This document shows, piece after piece, positions 45,128 to 53,938 of a stretch of DNA of 64,000 nt. Under the pieces are notes generated by a model. The model was not told where the DNA came from, did no database searches, and saw only the letters and a program-made list of their open reading frames with translations. A program made the translations under genes and the position numbers. This DNA is from Polyangiaceae bacterium. Lineage in GTDB: Bacteria; Myxococcota_A; Polyangia; Polyangiales; Polyangiaceae. The stretch's first letter is position 1; each line of letters begins with the position of its first letter. Where the stretch lies: positions 62,001 to 126,000 of the forward strand of contig JAICTZ010000014.1 in the NCBI GenBank assembly GCA_025936115.1, given 5' to 3'.

Positions 45128-46819
45128 ATGAGAACAGTGCGAACGGTCTGGGCTCTCGGCGGCGTCACCGCAACTTTGCTGAGCGCGATGAGCTGCAGCG
45201 CTCCGTGCGAGGAAAAAGGCACCTGCGGGCCAGCGAACGGCACGGGCGCGACGGCGGGCATGCCCGCAGCGTCCGGCACGAGCGGTGGCGCAGGTCGTGG
45301 CGGCAGTGCGGGCATGAGCGGCGTCGGCGGAAGTAGCGCGGAAGGCGGCCAAGCGGGAAGCGACGGTGGCAGCACGGGAGTCACCGGCGGTGCCGGGGGC
45401 GCGACCGCCGGACGCGGCGGTAGTGGAGGCACGGCTGGCGGGGCGGGCAGCGCGGGGGTCGACAACATGGGGGGGCAGGGCGGCGCGGCGCCGAGCTGCG
45501 ACGAAACGAAGAGTCCCTCGGAGGAAGCCTGTCTCGTCTCGAACGACTACGCGGTTTTCGTCTCGCCGAGCGGCGACGATGGCGGCAGCGGCAAGAAGAC
45601 GGATCCCGTGAAGACGCTGGCAAAGGCGCTAAGACTCGCGCACGACGCGAGCAAAATCGTCGTCGCATGCTCGTCGGCGGGCAGCTTCAGCGAGCAGGTG
45701 AGCGTGACCGACGCAATCGACGGCTCACGACTTTACGGCGGGTTCGACTGCGATACTTGGAAGTACGACAAGAACCAGAAGACGACCGTCACGAGCACGC
45801 AGACGACGGCGCTCCGGATCGACAACCTGACGGACGGCACGACGATCGAAGACTTCGCGTTCGAAGCGGCGGACGCCACGATGCCGGGGGAGTCGAGTTT
45901 GGGGGCGTTCGTGACGAGCTCGACGGGGGTGGAGCTGCGGCGGGTGCAAATTCAGGCGGGCCTCGGTCAGGATGGAGCGAATGGGACGCTCGAGGAGTAT
46001 ACGTACGCAGATCAGTCGAGTTTGAGCGGGAACGGGGAGTCGGTGTCGACGCCGGGGACGGGTGGCGGGGAGAAGACTTGCATGTGTCAGTCGGCACCTA
46101 CGATCGGCGGCACTGGCGGCGTTCCATCGAGCGCTGGAACCGCAGGGAGCAAGGGCCTGCCAGATCACGGTGCAGGCCAGCCGGGAACGCCCGGAAGCTG
46201 TGCCTCTGGCGGTACGGGTTTTGATGGGGCCAACGCTCCAACGGTAATGCCGGGTAACGGCGCTGCGACCCGTGGGTTCACGACCGTCGCCGGCTGGATG
46301 CCAGCGTCCGGCGAGGACGGTCCGATCGGAGAGCCCGGCCAGGGTGGGGGCGGCGGCGCGAGTCGGAACAACCTCGGCCACGGCGGCGGCGGAGGCTGTG
46401 GGGGCTGTGGCGGCAACGGTGGAAAAGGCGGGCAGGGAGGCGGCGCATCCATCGCGTTGCTGATTGTGGATTCCGAGGTGGACATTGCTGACAGCGACCT
46501 GGTTTCGAGCAACGCCGGCAAAGGTGGTAACGGCCATACAGGGCAGCCGGGTCAGATGCAGGGAGGTCCTGGTGGTGCGGTCGTGAGCAACGTCAATTCG
46601 TGCCCAGGCGGTGCGGGCGGCTTTGGCGCTGATGGTGGTGCGGGCGGCGGCGGTGCTGGCGGTGTCTCCGTCGGCATCTTGTGGAGAGGTGACGCTCCAC
46701 CAAACCAGAAGGGCGTGACCTTTAAGGAGGGCGCGCCGGGCAGCGGTGGTATCGGTGGCAGCGTCGGGATAAACGACGGCATCGACGGCATCGCACAGGA
46801 AATGTTAGCGGCGACGTGA
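45128..46819 (+). CDS. Gly-rich surface lipoprotein (cassette copy 2)
   Basis: Lipobox LSAMSC with mature Cys cluster CSAPCEEKGTC, then a Gly/Ser linker. Residues about 135-300 look like a parallel beta-helix of the DUF1565 kind (VFVSPSGDDGGSGKKTDPVK, TLAKALRLA, LYGGFDCDTW, ALRIDNLTDGTTIEDFAFEA). The remainder is extremely Gly-rich with collagen- or PE_PGRS-like runs, interrupted by a short strand-rich stretch (ASIALLIVDSEVDIADSDLV). Proteins of this form are common outer-surface components in Polyangia and may bind carbohydrate. It lies 13 bases after the PEGA gene. A short hairpin with a T-run overlaps the stop codon. Confidence 0.75.
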   Translation: MRTVRTVWALGGVTATLLSAMSCSAPCEEKGTCGPANGTGATAGMPAASGTSGGAGRGGSAGMSGVGGSSAEGGQAGSDGGSTGVTGGAGGATAGRGGSGGTAGGAGSAGVDNMGGQGGAAPSCDETKSPSEEACLVSNDYAVFVSPSGDDGGSGKKTDPVKTLAKALRLAHDASKIVVACSSAGSFSEQVSVTDAIDGSRLYGGFDCDTWKYDKNQKTTVTSTQTTALRIDNLTDGTTIEDFAFEAADATMPGESSLGAFVTSSTGVELRRVQIQAGLGQDGANGTLEEYTYADQSSLSGNGESVSTPGTGGGEKTCMCQSAPTIGGTGGVPSSAGTAGSKGLPDHGAGQPGTPGSCASGGTGFDGANAPTVMPGNGAATRGFTTVAGWMPASGEDGPIGEPGQGGGGGASRNNLGHGGGGGCGGCGGNGGKGGQGGGASIALLIVDSEVDIADSDLVSSNAGKGGNGHTGQPGQMQGGPGGAVVSNVNSCPGGAGGFGADGGAGGGGAGGVSVGILWRGDAPPNQKGVTFKEGAPGSGGIGGSVGINDGIDGIAQEMLAAT

Positions 46820-46829
46820 TCGCTTTTTT
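46811..46829 (+). terminator. Candidate intrinsic terminator after the second cassette
   Basis: GCGA (46811-46814) pairs with TCGC (46820-46823) across a 5-base loop holding the stop codon, followed by six T. The stem is short, but a T-run is rare in this DNA. Confidence 0.4.
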
Positions 46830-46899
46830 ATAGGTCGATTTGACTGTGTATGTGGAGTTGGCGCTCACTGCGGCAGGGCTCGCAAGGCGGAGTGATAGT

Positions 46900-48537
46900 G
46901 TGCAAAAACATTCTAGAGGCTTCGGCCACATACTCATACTTGTCGTATCCGGTTCAGCCGCGGTCTCGGCATGCGGTCCGGACTTGGATTCGTGTGCAGT
47001 GAAGCGTACCTGCGGCGTCCTGGCGGGCGCGCATGCAGGTTCGAGCTTCGCTGGAACGGCAGGCATTGGCATGGGTGGTAATTCGGGAGACAGCTCCAGC
47101 ACCATAACGGGGGGCAGTCCGTCGGCGGCTGGCAGCGGCGGACATGCCCAAGGAGCCGGAAGCGGCTTCAGCACGGCAGGAACTGATGCGAGCATACCTA
47201 CGAAAGATAGCGGCGGCGGTCGTGAGGACGGCGGAGCTGCCGGAGCCCAGGGTGGAATCTCAGCCTCGGGAAGTTCGAGTGCTGATGGGCCTGCCTCGTT
47301 GCACGTCCGCGGTACGGTCGTTGACGCAAACCTGAAACCGCTCCCCGGAGCGGCGGTTCGAATTGGCGCCGCATATGCCAAAACCGACGGTAGTGGCCAT
47401 TTTGAGTTCGACGGCATACTGGCGCCGTACGACCTTTTGGTAGCGGATGTGCCGACGAACTCCGCGCTGCGTTACGTCGTTGTATACCAGGGACTCACGC
47501 GAGTCGAGCCGACTATTCAGGTCCGAGATGCCTGGACTCCCACCACCGAGGGAAGTGCAAAGCTGTACGGCTCCCTTGTTGGCGGATCTGCTCAAGTCGA
47601 CGCGCCAGATACGTGGCACACTACGGCATTTGCATCGAACCTTGCGTTTACGCAGGATGGGGCATCGAGCGGTAATACCGGTAATAGTAACACGTTTAAC
47701 GTTTTTCCGCACTGGTACGATGCGGCCTACGTAAGCGGAAGACTCCTCGGGCTCCAGTGGCAGGGCGCCCGCGATGCGCCTATCTCGTTTACCGGCTTCG
47801 GGTGGGTCCCGATGGACGTTCATTCAGGCGATTCGAAAGAAGATCTACTGCTTAACCTCAATGAGGACGTCGGTACGGATCACCTCAGTGGCAGTGTGGT
47901 CATGCCGGACGGCTATGCGGCACCAATCCTGCAATCGTATCTAACCTTTGATGCTAACACCAGCATGTGGCTTACTACGACTACTGTTGCTAAAGAGTTC
48001 CAATTGGCAACGCCCAAGGTTGAGGGCGGCTCAATAGCCGTGCGGATGATATCAGGGTTGTCAGGCGTGGGATCTGCATGGGCGGCGGTGACCGGTCTAT
48101 CCGCTGACGGGGACTCCGGCAAGATCGTCATTCCGGCCATTCCCATTGCTGAGGACCCGCTGGACTCCGCCACGGGAGTCACGGTCGACGCTCGATTTGC
48201 TTGGGCCGACGCGGGGCTCCCCGTATATGAGGCGGCTGTCATGTTCAAGGATCCTTCCGTGTCGTCGCCGTTACCGATCTATCGTATCTTGACTACAGCA
48301 CGCGAGATCTCGCTGCCCAAAGTGGACGACCTCGGCATAGACTGGCCGACGGATGCGACGGGTGAATGGTCTGTTCGCGCCATGGGTCCGTTCAAGAGCG
48401 TGGATGACGCTGCATCCCGCAGCGGCTACATGTCCAATGTTTTCCGAGCCGAGTCATCGTACCCTCAGCCGCCAAGTGTTTCGATGGCAACGGCGACGAC
48501 CGAAGACTACCCCTCCTCCTTCACGACGGCCCCATGA
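46900..48537 (+). CDS. Lipoprotein with Gly-rich linker and carboxypeptidase-regulatory-like domain
   Basis: The GTG at 46900 gives a normal lipoprotein signal peptide (HILILVVSGSAAVSAC) and has GGCGGAG upstream; the open frame extends back to a TTG at 46840. The mature Cys cluster is CGPDLDSCAVKRTC. A Gly/Ser linker is followed by a CarboxypepD_reg-like beta sandwich (LHVRGTVVDANLKPLPGAAV, TDGSGHFEFDGILAPYDLLV) and about 350 further residues of beta-rich sequence without a recognised family (WHTTAFASNLAFTQDGASSG, FTGFGWVPMDVH). The gene is clearly less GC-rich than its neighbours, with many A/T third positions, suggesting a different origin. Confidence 0.72.
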   Translation: MQKHSRGFGHILILVVSGSAAVSACGPDLDSCAVKRTCGVLAGAHAGSSFAGTAGIGMGGNSGDSSSTITGGSPSAAGSGGHAQGAGSGFSTAGTDASIPTKDSGGGREDGGAAGAQGGISASGSSSADGPASLHVRGTVVDANLKPLPGAAVRIGAAYAKTDGSGHFEFDGILAPYDLLVADVPTNSALRYVVVYQGLTRVEPTIQVRDAWTPTTEGSAKLYGSLVGGSAQVDAPDTWHTTAFASNLAFTQDGASSGNTGNSNTFNVFPHWYDAAYVSGRLLGLQWQGARDAPISFTGFGWVPMDVHSGDSKEDLLLNLNEDVGTDHLSGSVVMPDGYAAPILQSYLTFDANTSMWLTTTTVAKEFQLATPKVEGGSIAVRMISGLSGVGSAWAAVTGLSADGDSGKIVIPAIPIAEDPLDSATGVTVDARFAWADAGLPVYEAAVMFKDPSVSSPLPIYRILTTAREISLPKVDDLGIDWPTDATGEWSVRAMGPFKSVDDAASRSGYMSNVFRAESSYPQPPSVSMATATTEDYPSSFTTAP

Positions 48538-48633
48538 CGTTCCTGCCAGGCGCCGACCCGACGGGCCGAGTCTAAATCGTACCCCGACGCACTTTTTTGA
48601 CAACCGTCGTCGGGACCGACCGATGACACAGGT

Positions 48634-50526
48634 ATGAAGACGCTAGTCGCAAAGAACATTCTTTTGCTCGCCGTCGGGGGTGCTGGTGCAGTGGTCGCGA
48701 GCGGGTGTGGCTCGAGCATCGACGACTGCACGATGACGCGCACGTGTGCGATCGTCGCCGGCGCAGGGGGCAGCGCGGGTGCCGGCAAGGGGGGAAGCGC
48801 CGGAACGGCAGCTATGGCGGGTAAGTCGGGAGCCGGCAGCGGTGACGGGGCGACCGGCGGAATTGGGGAAGGGGAAGGAACCGCCGGTGCTGGCGGGGAC
48901 GGGGATCCGAACTCCGAAGACGCAGGCACGGGTGGCGCTGCTTCCGGCGGCTGCATCGACGAGAAAGGGCAGGCACAGAGCGGCACGACGGAAACAGCGT
49001 GCGGCGCGGACGGCAAAGCATGCGCCGCGTGTGCCGCCGGTCTTGTGTGCAAGGCGGGGAGCTGCGTTTGTACGCCGGATTCGTGTGCGGACGGGTGCTG
49101 CTCGAAGGACGGCAAGTGCGAGAGCGCGGCGGCCGCGCATTGCGGTACGGCGGGCGCCGAGTGCGTCGAGTGCGGCGACGGGCTCAGCTGTGATGAGAAG
49201 ACGGGCAAGTGCGTCTGTGACGCCACGTCGTGCCCTGACGGCTGCTGCTCGAGCGACGGCGAGTGCCTGCGCGAAACGAACGCACATTGCGGCCCAGTCG
49301 GGGGCAGCTGCGGGTCGTGTGACGACGGGCAGCGCTGCAACGCGGGGACGGGCATTTGCGTTTGTGATGCGACGTCGTGCCCCACAGGCTGCTGCGATGG
49401 TGACGGTCGTTGCGTCGGTGATGCGAGTGAATCGAATACGCAGTGTGGCGCAGGAGGAGGCGCGTGCACGGCGTGCTCGGCGGGGCAGGCTTGCAGCGCT
49501 AGCGGCACTTGCGTGTGCACGCCCGAGTCCTGCGACGGATGGTGTTACGGCGATACCTGCGAGCCGTTCGAGAAGCTCGCGACCAATCAGCCGACGTTTC
49601 CCGCGACGCGCGGCATTGCGCTCCGCAACTCGGAGATCTACTGGACAAGCTCGTCGAGCAGCGACGCCGCGGCCGACAAGTACCGTCTGCAACGTATCGC
49701 CGGCAGCGGCGTCGAAACGCTGGTTTCGAATCAAGCGCACACGCTCGGGCCCGTGCTCATCGGTGCCGAACGTCTATTCGTGCTGAACACCGACACCGGG
49801 TTCCTCGAAAGCATGAAGCCAACGGACAACCTGCTGAGCAGCGATCAGGCGAATGTCGCCGGCCTCCGCTACCGTTCCGGACGCATCTACTGGTCCACGT
49901 CCGTGGTGAACCGCTTCAAAGAGCTCCACATCAAGAGCCAGAACGAGACGGACTCCTCGGATGTCGTCGACGAGTTCTCGACGGTCATCGACTCTGCCGC
50001 CGAGGTCGGCGACATCGCCTTCGCGAGCGGCCTGGTTGCCTATGGCGTCAATATGCCTGGTACGTCGGGGGCAGCCGGCAGCTATGGGATCTGGCTCGCA
50101 ACTCCCGACCATCCTCAAGTCTTTCCCGCTCGAAGCGGACACCTCGAGCAGGTCGAGTGCGACGCTGACTCGAATTACTACTGGCGCGCGAGCGCCTCGG
50201 CGAGCAGCGGCGCGTCGTTGATGATGGAGAACGACGGCGCCTCGGGCCCGACGGCGATTGCGCCCAATCTCGATATCACCGATTTTACGCTGGTTCAGCC
50301 CGCCACGGGAGCGGCGCTCGTCTACTACGCGTACACGGACTCGGGTCGTCAGACGAGCGGATTTCGGCTCTACGACACGGCGTCGAGCAAGACGTACGAC
50401 GTCGTGACGGGACCGCGCGTGGGGTCTCTGACCGCCGACAAGACGTACCTCTACTTCTTCGAGGAGACCGGGCACCGGCTCGTGCGCACGCCCCTGCCAC
50501 ACGTCGTTTTCGGACTCGGAAAGTAG
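48634..50526 (+). CDS. Cys-rich repeat lipoprotein with beta-propeller-like C-terminal half
   Basis: Lipobox VVASGC; mature Cys cluster CGSSIDDCTMTRTC, then a Gly/Ser linker of about 60 residues. Residues about 105-310 hold four or five repeats of the form C-x-C-x3-SC-x-DGCCS-x-DG-x-C followed by HCG-x5-C-x2-C. The C-terminal 320 residues are repeated beta strands reading GIALRNSEIYWTSSSS, GLRYRSGRIYWSTSVV and GSLTADKTYLYFFEET. That is the strand pattern of beta-propeller surface proteins common in Polyangia (IYW/YLYF blades). Function is unknown. It has a normal high GC content. Confidence 0.75.
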   Translation: MKTLVAKNILLLAVGGAGAVVASGCGSSIDDCTMTRTCAIVAGAGGSAGAGKGGSAGTAAMAGKSGAGSGDGATGGIGEGEGTAGAGGDGDPNSEDAGTGGAASGGCIDEKGQAQSGTTETACGADGKACAACAAGLVCKAGSCVCTPDSCADGCCSKDGKCESAAAAHCGTAGAECVECGDGLSCDEKTGKCVCDATSCPDGCCSSDGECLRETNAHCGPVGGSCGSCDDGQRCNAGTGICVCDATSCPTGCCDGDGRCVGDASESNTQCGAGGGACTACSAGQACSASGTCVCTPESCDGWCYGDTCEPFEKLATNQPTFPATRGIALRNSEIYWTSSSSSDAAADKYRLQRIAGSGVETLVSNQAHTLGPVLIGAERLFVLNTDTGFLESMKPTDNLLSSDQANVAGLRYRSGRIYWSTSVVNRFKELHIKSQNETDSSDVVDEFSTVIDSAAEVGDIAFASGLVAYGVNMPGTSGAAGSYGIWLATPDHPQVFPARSGHLEQVECDADSNYYWRASASASSGASLMMENDGASGPTAIAPNLDITDFTLVQPATGAALVYYAYTDSGRQTSGFRLYDTASSKTYDVVTGPRVGSLTADKTYLYFFEETGHRLVRTPLPHVVFGLGK

Positions 50527-50561
50527 GGGCCGGCTCGTTGCGGCCGAGGGGCGGTGTTGAC

Positions 50562-51719
50562 GTGACGACGGCAGGTTGGCTCCGCCCGCTTCGCTTGAGT
50601 GGGACGCCCCGCGCGCTTGGCCTTGCCGTCCTGCTCTCGGCCCGTTGCGTGTTGGCTGAGCCTCACGCCGCGAAAGCTTCGCCTGCGCCGGACGCTGGAG
50701 CTGCCGACACCGAACAAACGGTCAAAACTCTCATGCATCGCGGAGTGGCCGAGTATCGCAAGGGGCACCTCGAGGCAGCGCGCGCTGCGTTTGCGCGCGC
50801 GTTCGATTTGAAACGGCACGCCGCCATCGCGGCGACGCTCGCGGACGTGGAGACGAAGCTCGAGCTCTATCGGCCTGCGGCCGAACACTGGTCGTTCTAT
50901 CTCGCGCACTTGCCGCCCGAACGCGAAAACGAGCGCAAGGACGTGGAGACGGCGCTCGAAGAATGCCGGCGGCACCTTGGAACGATCAGCGTCGAGGTCG
51001 ATACAACGAGCGCCCGAGTGACCCTCGACGGTGCTCGCATCGTCCCCTCGCCGGTCGAGAAGATTTGGGTCGAACCCGGGGACCACACGCTCGCGGCCGA
51101 AAGCAAACAAGGCGCGGACCGCATCGTGATCTCCGTCGCGGCGGGCGAATCGAAGACGGCCGTGCTGCACACCGTCACGCCGCCAAGCTCCTATCCGGCG
51201 CAGTCCGTAACGAGCACAACTCCAAAAACCACCGATGCCGCGCAAGGGAGTACCTCCCAGCGACAGCGGCGCGAAGAAGCCGGAACAGGCGCGCGCACCG
51301 CCGTCTTGATCGTCGGCGGAGCGGCTGCCGCTGCGGCCGCGATCGTCGGCACGACGTTCACCGTGCTTTCGCTGCGCGCCGGGAACTCTGCCGACGAGAT
51401 CAACCGACAACTCGATGAGGCTGCCGCCGAACGGATGCTGCCCCCGAGCGGCATCTGCGCACCCGTCACGCCGGCCGTGGGCTGCAGCGAGCTCGTCAAG
51501 AAACAGACCGAGCAGGAGCGCTATAGAAAAGTCGCGATCGGCTCGTTCGTCACGGCGGGCGGGCTCGCCGCGCTCACGGCCGGCGCTTACTTTTTCTGGC
51601 CGTCGTCCAGCAGGGCGACAGTAGCTACCAGGCCGAGGCGCTGGGCTTTGGCGCCGTGGTTCAGTGCAACCGGGGCAGGCATCGAGCTGTCGCTGTCGGA
51701 CGACTGGATCGCGCCATAA
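50562..51719 (+). CDS. PEGA/TPR-like membrane protein, third relative
   Basis: A signal peptide (LGLAVLLSARCVLAEPHAA) is followed by a TPR-like region (MHRGVAEYRKGHLEAARAAF, LELYRPAAEHWSFYLAHLP). A PEGA-like strand block follows (GTISVEVDTTSARVTLDGAR, IWVEPGDHTLAAES). Two TM helices close the fold (TAVLIVGGAAAAAAAIVGTT and IGSFVTAGGLAALTAGAYFF). The layout matches the two cassette PEGA proteins, although sequence similarity is low. The GTG at 50562 is preferred over the TTG at 50538, which adds eight residues. It follows the propeller lipoprotein closely, repeating the pairing of PEGA protein with lipoprotein. Confidence 0.78.
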   Translation: MTTAGWLRPLRLSGTPRALGLAVLLSARCVLAEPHAAKASPAPDAGAADTEQTVKTLMHRGVAEYRKGHLEAARAAFARAFDLKRHAAIAATLADVETKLELYRPAAEHWSFYLAHLPPERENERKDVETALEECRRHLGTISVEVDTTSARVTLDGARIVPSPVEKIWVEPGDHTLAAESKQGADRIVISVAAGESKTAVLHTVTPPSSYPAQSVTSTTPKTTDAAQGSTSQRQRREEAGTGARTAVLIVGGAAAAAAAIVGTTFTVLSLRAGNSADEINRQLDEAAAERMLPPSGICAPVTPAVGCSELVKKQTEQERYRKVAIGSFVTAGGLAALTAGAYFFWPSSSRATVATRPRRWALAPWFSATGAGIELSLSDDWIAP

Positions 51720-51794
51720 CGGGCATGGCGTGGCCCGCGTCACCCGCGGCCGCCCACATTTCTCGGGTTGGGCCTTGACGTAGGCGCTGGCCAG

Positions 51795-51809
51795 GTTTAC
51801 ACCGTAAAC
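51795..51809. promoter_or_regulatory. Candidate TetR operator 1 (before the regulator)
   Basis: A perfect palindrome GTTTAC-N3-GTAAAC ends one base before the ATG of the TetR gene. A near-copy precedes the next gene, which supports an operator function for this repressor. Confidence 0.65.
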
Positions 51810-52409
51810 ATGGAGACGCGAGCCCGGATCCTGCACGAAAGCGGCGAGCTTCTGCGCGAGAAGGGCATGGCGGGCTTCTCGATGCGGGGCGTGGCGGAGC
51901 GGGTGGGGGTGAGCGCGACGGCGCTTTACCGGCACTTCGAGGACAAGGACGCGCTGCTCGCGACGCTGCTCGAGGAGGGGTTCTCGACCTTTGGGCGGTA
52001 TTTGATGCGCGCGCTCGCGGGCAAGACGCCGCTCGAACGTTTGCGGCGCGCGGGCCACGCCTACTTCGATTTCGCGCTCGAGCACCCGCGTGACTACGCG
52101 CTCATGTTCATGACGCCGTGCCGCGAGCTCGGCCTCGACAGCGTGTCCGAAGGCGCAAAAGCGCGGATGGACGGCACCTTCGTGTTCTTGGTCGATCGCG
52201 TCAAAGAATGCATCGCCGCGGGCGTGTTCGCCGAGCAGGACCCCCGGAGTACCGCCCTACACATTTGGGCAACCGTGCATGGACTCGCTTCGCTGCGTCT
52301 CAACGGCCAGCTCGAGGATCTCGACGAGCGCGCCTTCCGCCAGCACGTGGAGTTCACCCTCGATCGCATCGAAGCGTCCCTCGCGCCCGCCTCGGCACGG
52401 CGGAGGTAG
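51810..52409 (+). CDS. TetR/AcrR-family transcriptional regulator
   Basis: N-terminal HTH is typical: ARILHESGELLREKGMAGFS, MRGVAERVGVSATALYRHFE and DKDALLATLLEEGF. The C-terminal ligand domain resembles TetR_C_33 (RLRRAGHAYFDFALEHPRDY, ALMFMTP, ALHIWATVHGLASLRLNGQL). The ATG at 51810 is chosen since it starts the HTH and directly follows a perfect palindrome. A second palindrome of the same half-site stands before the downstream DUF4188 gene, so autorepression and repression of that gene are likely. A run of eight T (52410-52417) follows the stop, with only a weak preceding stem. Confidence 0.9.
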   Translation: METRARILHESGELLREKGMAGFSMRGVAERVGVSATALYRHFEDKDALLATLLEEGFSTFGRYLMRALAGKTPLERLRRAGHAYFDFALEHPRDYALMFMTPCRELGLDSVSEGAKARMDGTFVFLVDRVKECIAAGVFAEQDPRSTALHIWATVHGLASLRLNGQLEDLDERAFRQHVEFTLDRIEASLAPASARRR

Positions 52410-52426
52410 TTTTTTTTGTGGATGAA

Positions 52427-52441
52427 GTTAACGCTGTAAAC
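52427..52441. promoter_or_regulatory. Candidate TetR operator 2 (before the DUF4188 gene)
   Basis: GTTAAC-N3-GTAAAC differs from operator 1 by one base in the left half and has the same spacing. It ends 13 bases before the likely ATG (52455) of the target gene. Confidence 0.6.
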
Positions 52442-52454
52442 AATGGAGTCAGGC

Positions 52455-52972
52455 ATGAAAATCATCAATGACCGCATGACCGTCGTCCGTGCACGGGGGC
52501 TCGTCGTGTTCTTGATCGGGATGCGCATCAATCGCTGGTGGAAGATCCATCGCTGGCTGCCGGTCGCGCTCGCGATGCCACGCATGCTGCGGGAGCTCCG
52601 TTCACGGACCGATTCAGGGTTCCTCGGCGGCATCACGCTGCCGGGCATGTCGATTCAATATTGGGAATCCACCGACGCGCTCATGGCCTACGCGAGCGAT
52701 CGCAGCGGCAAACACTTCCCAGCCTGGGCCGACTTCTACAAGCGGGTCGGCACGAGCGGCGACGTTGGATCTGGCACGAGACCTACGCCGTCCCCGCGGG
52801 CTCCTTCGAAGCGGTTTACGTGTCGACGCCGCCGACCGGACTCGGGCGCTTTTGCGAGCTCGTTCCTGCTCGCGGCCATCTCGCCCGCGCGCGCACGCGC
52901 ATGGGCGGAAAGGCTGCCGAAGTCCCGTCGTCGCCCGCTCCGAGCGGCGCGCCGGACATGCCGCCTGCATGA
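52455..52972 (+). pseudogene. DUF4188 (monooxygenase-like) gene with a frameshift
   Basis: The ATG at 52455 has GGAG at good spacing. The first frame gives the family N-terminus (VVFLIGMRINRWWKIHRWLP, MPRMLRELRSRTDSGFLGG, YWESTDALMAYASDRSGKHF, PAWADFYKRVGTSGDVG). The expected continuation IWHETYAVPAGSFEAVYVST is in another frame, from about 52766 to the stop at 52972. A single missing base near 52763-52768 explains this. After the shift the C-terminus is rather long and Ala/Pro-rich. Either the gene is recently inactivated or the assembly has a one-base error. Control by the adjacent TetR protein is suggested by the shared palindrome. Confidence 0.8.
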
Positions 52973-53094
52973 GACCAGCCGAGCTGTCTGGCGCGCAGTC
53001 GCGTGATTGTGTGCCATAGTCCGCCGCGCGGACGGTTCGACCAGAGCCAGTAAGCGGATTCGTCCGAGCACGACACAATCAGGAGGACGAGGGC

Positions 53095-53883
53095 ATGATG
53101 AGAACGATAGTTTCGGCAACGGTTCCGTGTTTGCTCGTGGCGGTGTTCGGGTGCAGCGGCGAAGCCGGCCCCGAGAGCACGGCGCACGTGGGTCAAGCGC
53201 TCGAAAATCACGGCGGGGATCATGGGAGCGGTCGGCACGACAAGCCTTTCCGCGTCACGAGCCCGAATTTCGACGACGGCGACGCGCTGCCGGCGCCGTA
53301 CACGTGCGCGGGCGGCCCCTTCGCGACCGGCGTCTCACCGGAGCTCGACTGGACCAAGGGACCGAAAGGCACGAAGAGCTACGCCATCGTGCTCCACGAC
53401 GTAAGCCTCACGGATCCGAACCTCGCGTACCACTGGGCCGCGTGGAACATCCCGCACGAGGTGCGCACTTTGCCGGAAGGCATCCCGGGTCTCGACCCCG
53501 CCGATCCCAATGCCGCGAACCCGACTCCCGCAGGGCTCAAAGGCGGCGTGCAAGTGCAGGCGCGCGGCGTCGCTCGCTACTTCGCGCCCTGTCCGGATTG
53601 GGTCGTGCTCAAGGCTGAAAAATGCGCTTGGCCCGAGCCACATCCGGTGGCGGTCCCCGACAGCTACACCTTCACCGTCTACGCCTTGCCCGACAAAGAA
53701 ATCGAAGTCCCCGCCTATGACGCCACGGTGGACTCGAACTACGTACACCAGCTGGACGCCATCTTCGCGTCCATGGCGCTCGACAGCGCGCAGATCGGCT
53801 TCACGTCGGACGCCGTGCCTTCGTCGATCACGGACAGCGGGCCTTTCAATTGCGCGAACCCGCCACTGCCGCCAGCGCAGTAG
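53095..53883 (+). CDS. PEBP-family (YbhB/YbcL, Raf-kinase-inhibitor-like) lipoprotein
   Basis: A perfect AGGAGG precedes the ATG pair at 53095. Lipobox VAVFGC predicts an envelope lipoprotein. The PEBP fold is recognised by FDDGDALPAPYTCAGG, PELDWTKGPKGTKSYAIVLH, DVSLTDPNLAYHWAAWNIP and FTVYALPDKEIEVP. The usual ligand-pocket GxxGY-type segment corresponds to GVARYFAPCPDW, with three Cys in this loop region that may form a disulfide. PEBP proteins bind phosphorylated or lipid ligands, but bacterial roles are mostly unknown. A short His/Gly/Asp-rich stretch (NHGGDHGSGRHD) after the anchor could bind metal. Confidence 0.88.
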   Translation: MMRTIVSATVPCLLVAVFGCSGEAGPESTAHVGQALENHGGDHGSGRHDKPFRVTSPNFDDGDALPAPYTCAGGPFATGVSPELDWTKGPKGTKSYAIVLHDVSLTDPNLAYHWAAWNIPHEVRTLPEGIPGLDPADPNAANPTPAGLKGGVQVQARGVARYFAPCPDWVVLKAEKCAWPEPHPVAVPDSYTFTVYALPDKEIEVPAYDATVDSNYVHQLDAIFASMALDSAQIGFTSDAVPSSITDSGPFNCANPPLPPAQ

Positions 53884-53938
53884 CCAGATTGCGAGCGGCG
53901 CCCGTCGGCGTGGCGCCAGCGAACGCGGGATGACTTCG

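Noticed and set aside
52390..52417. Intrinsic terminator after tetR (eight T)
   Set aside because: The T-run is real, but the preceding stem is only four base pairs with mismatches, so termination is doubtful.
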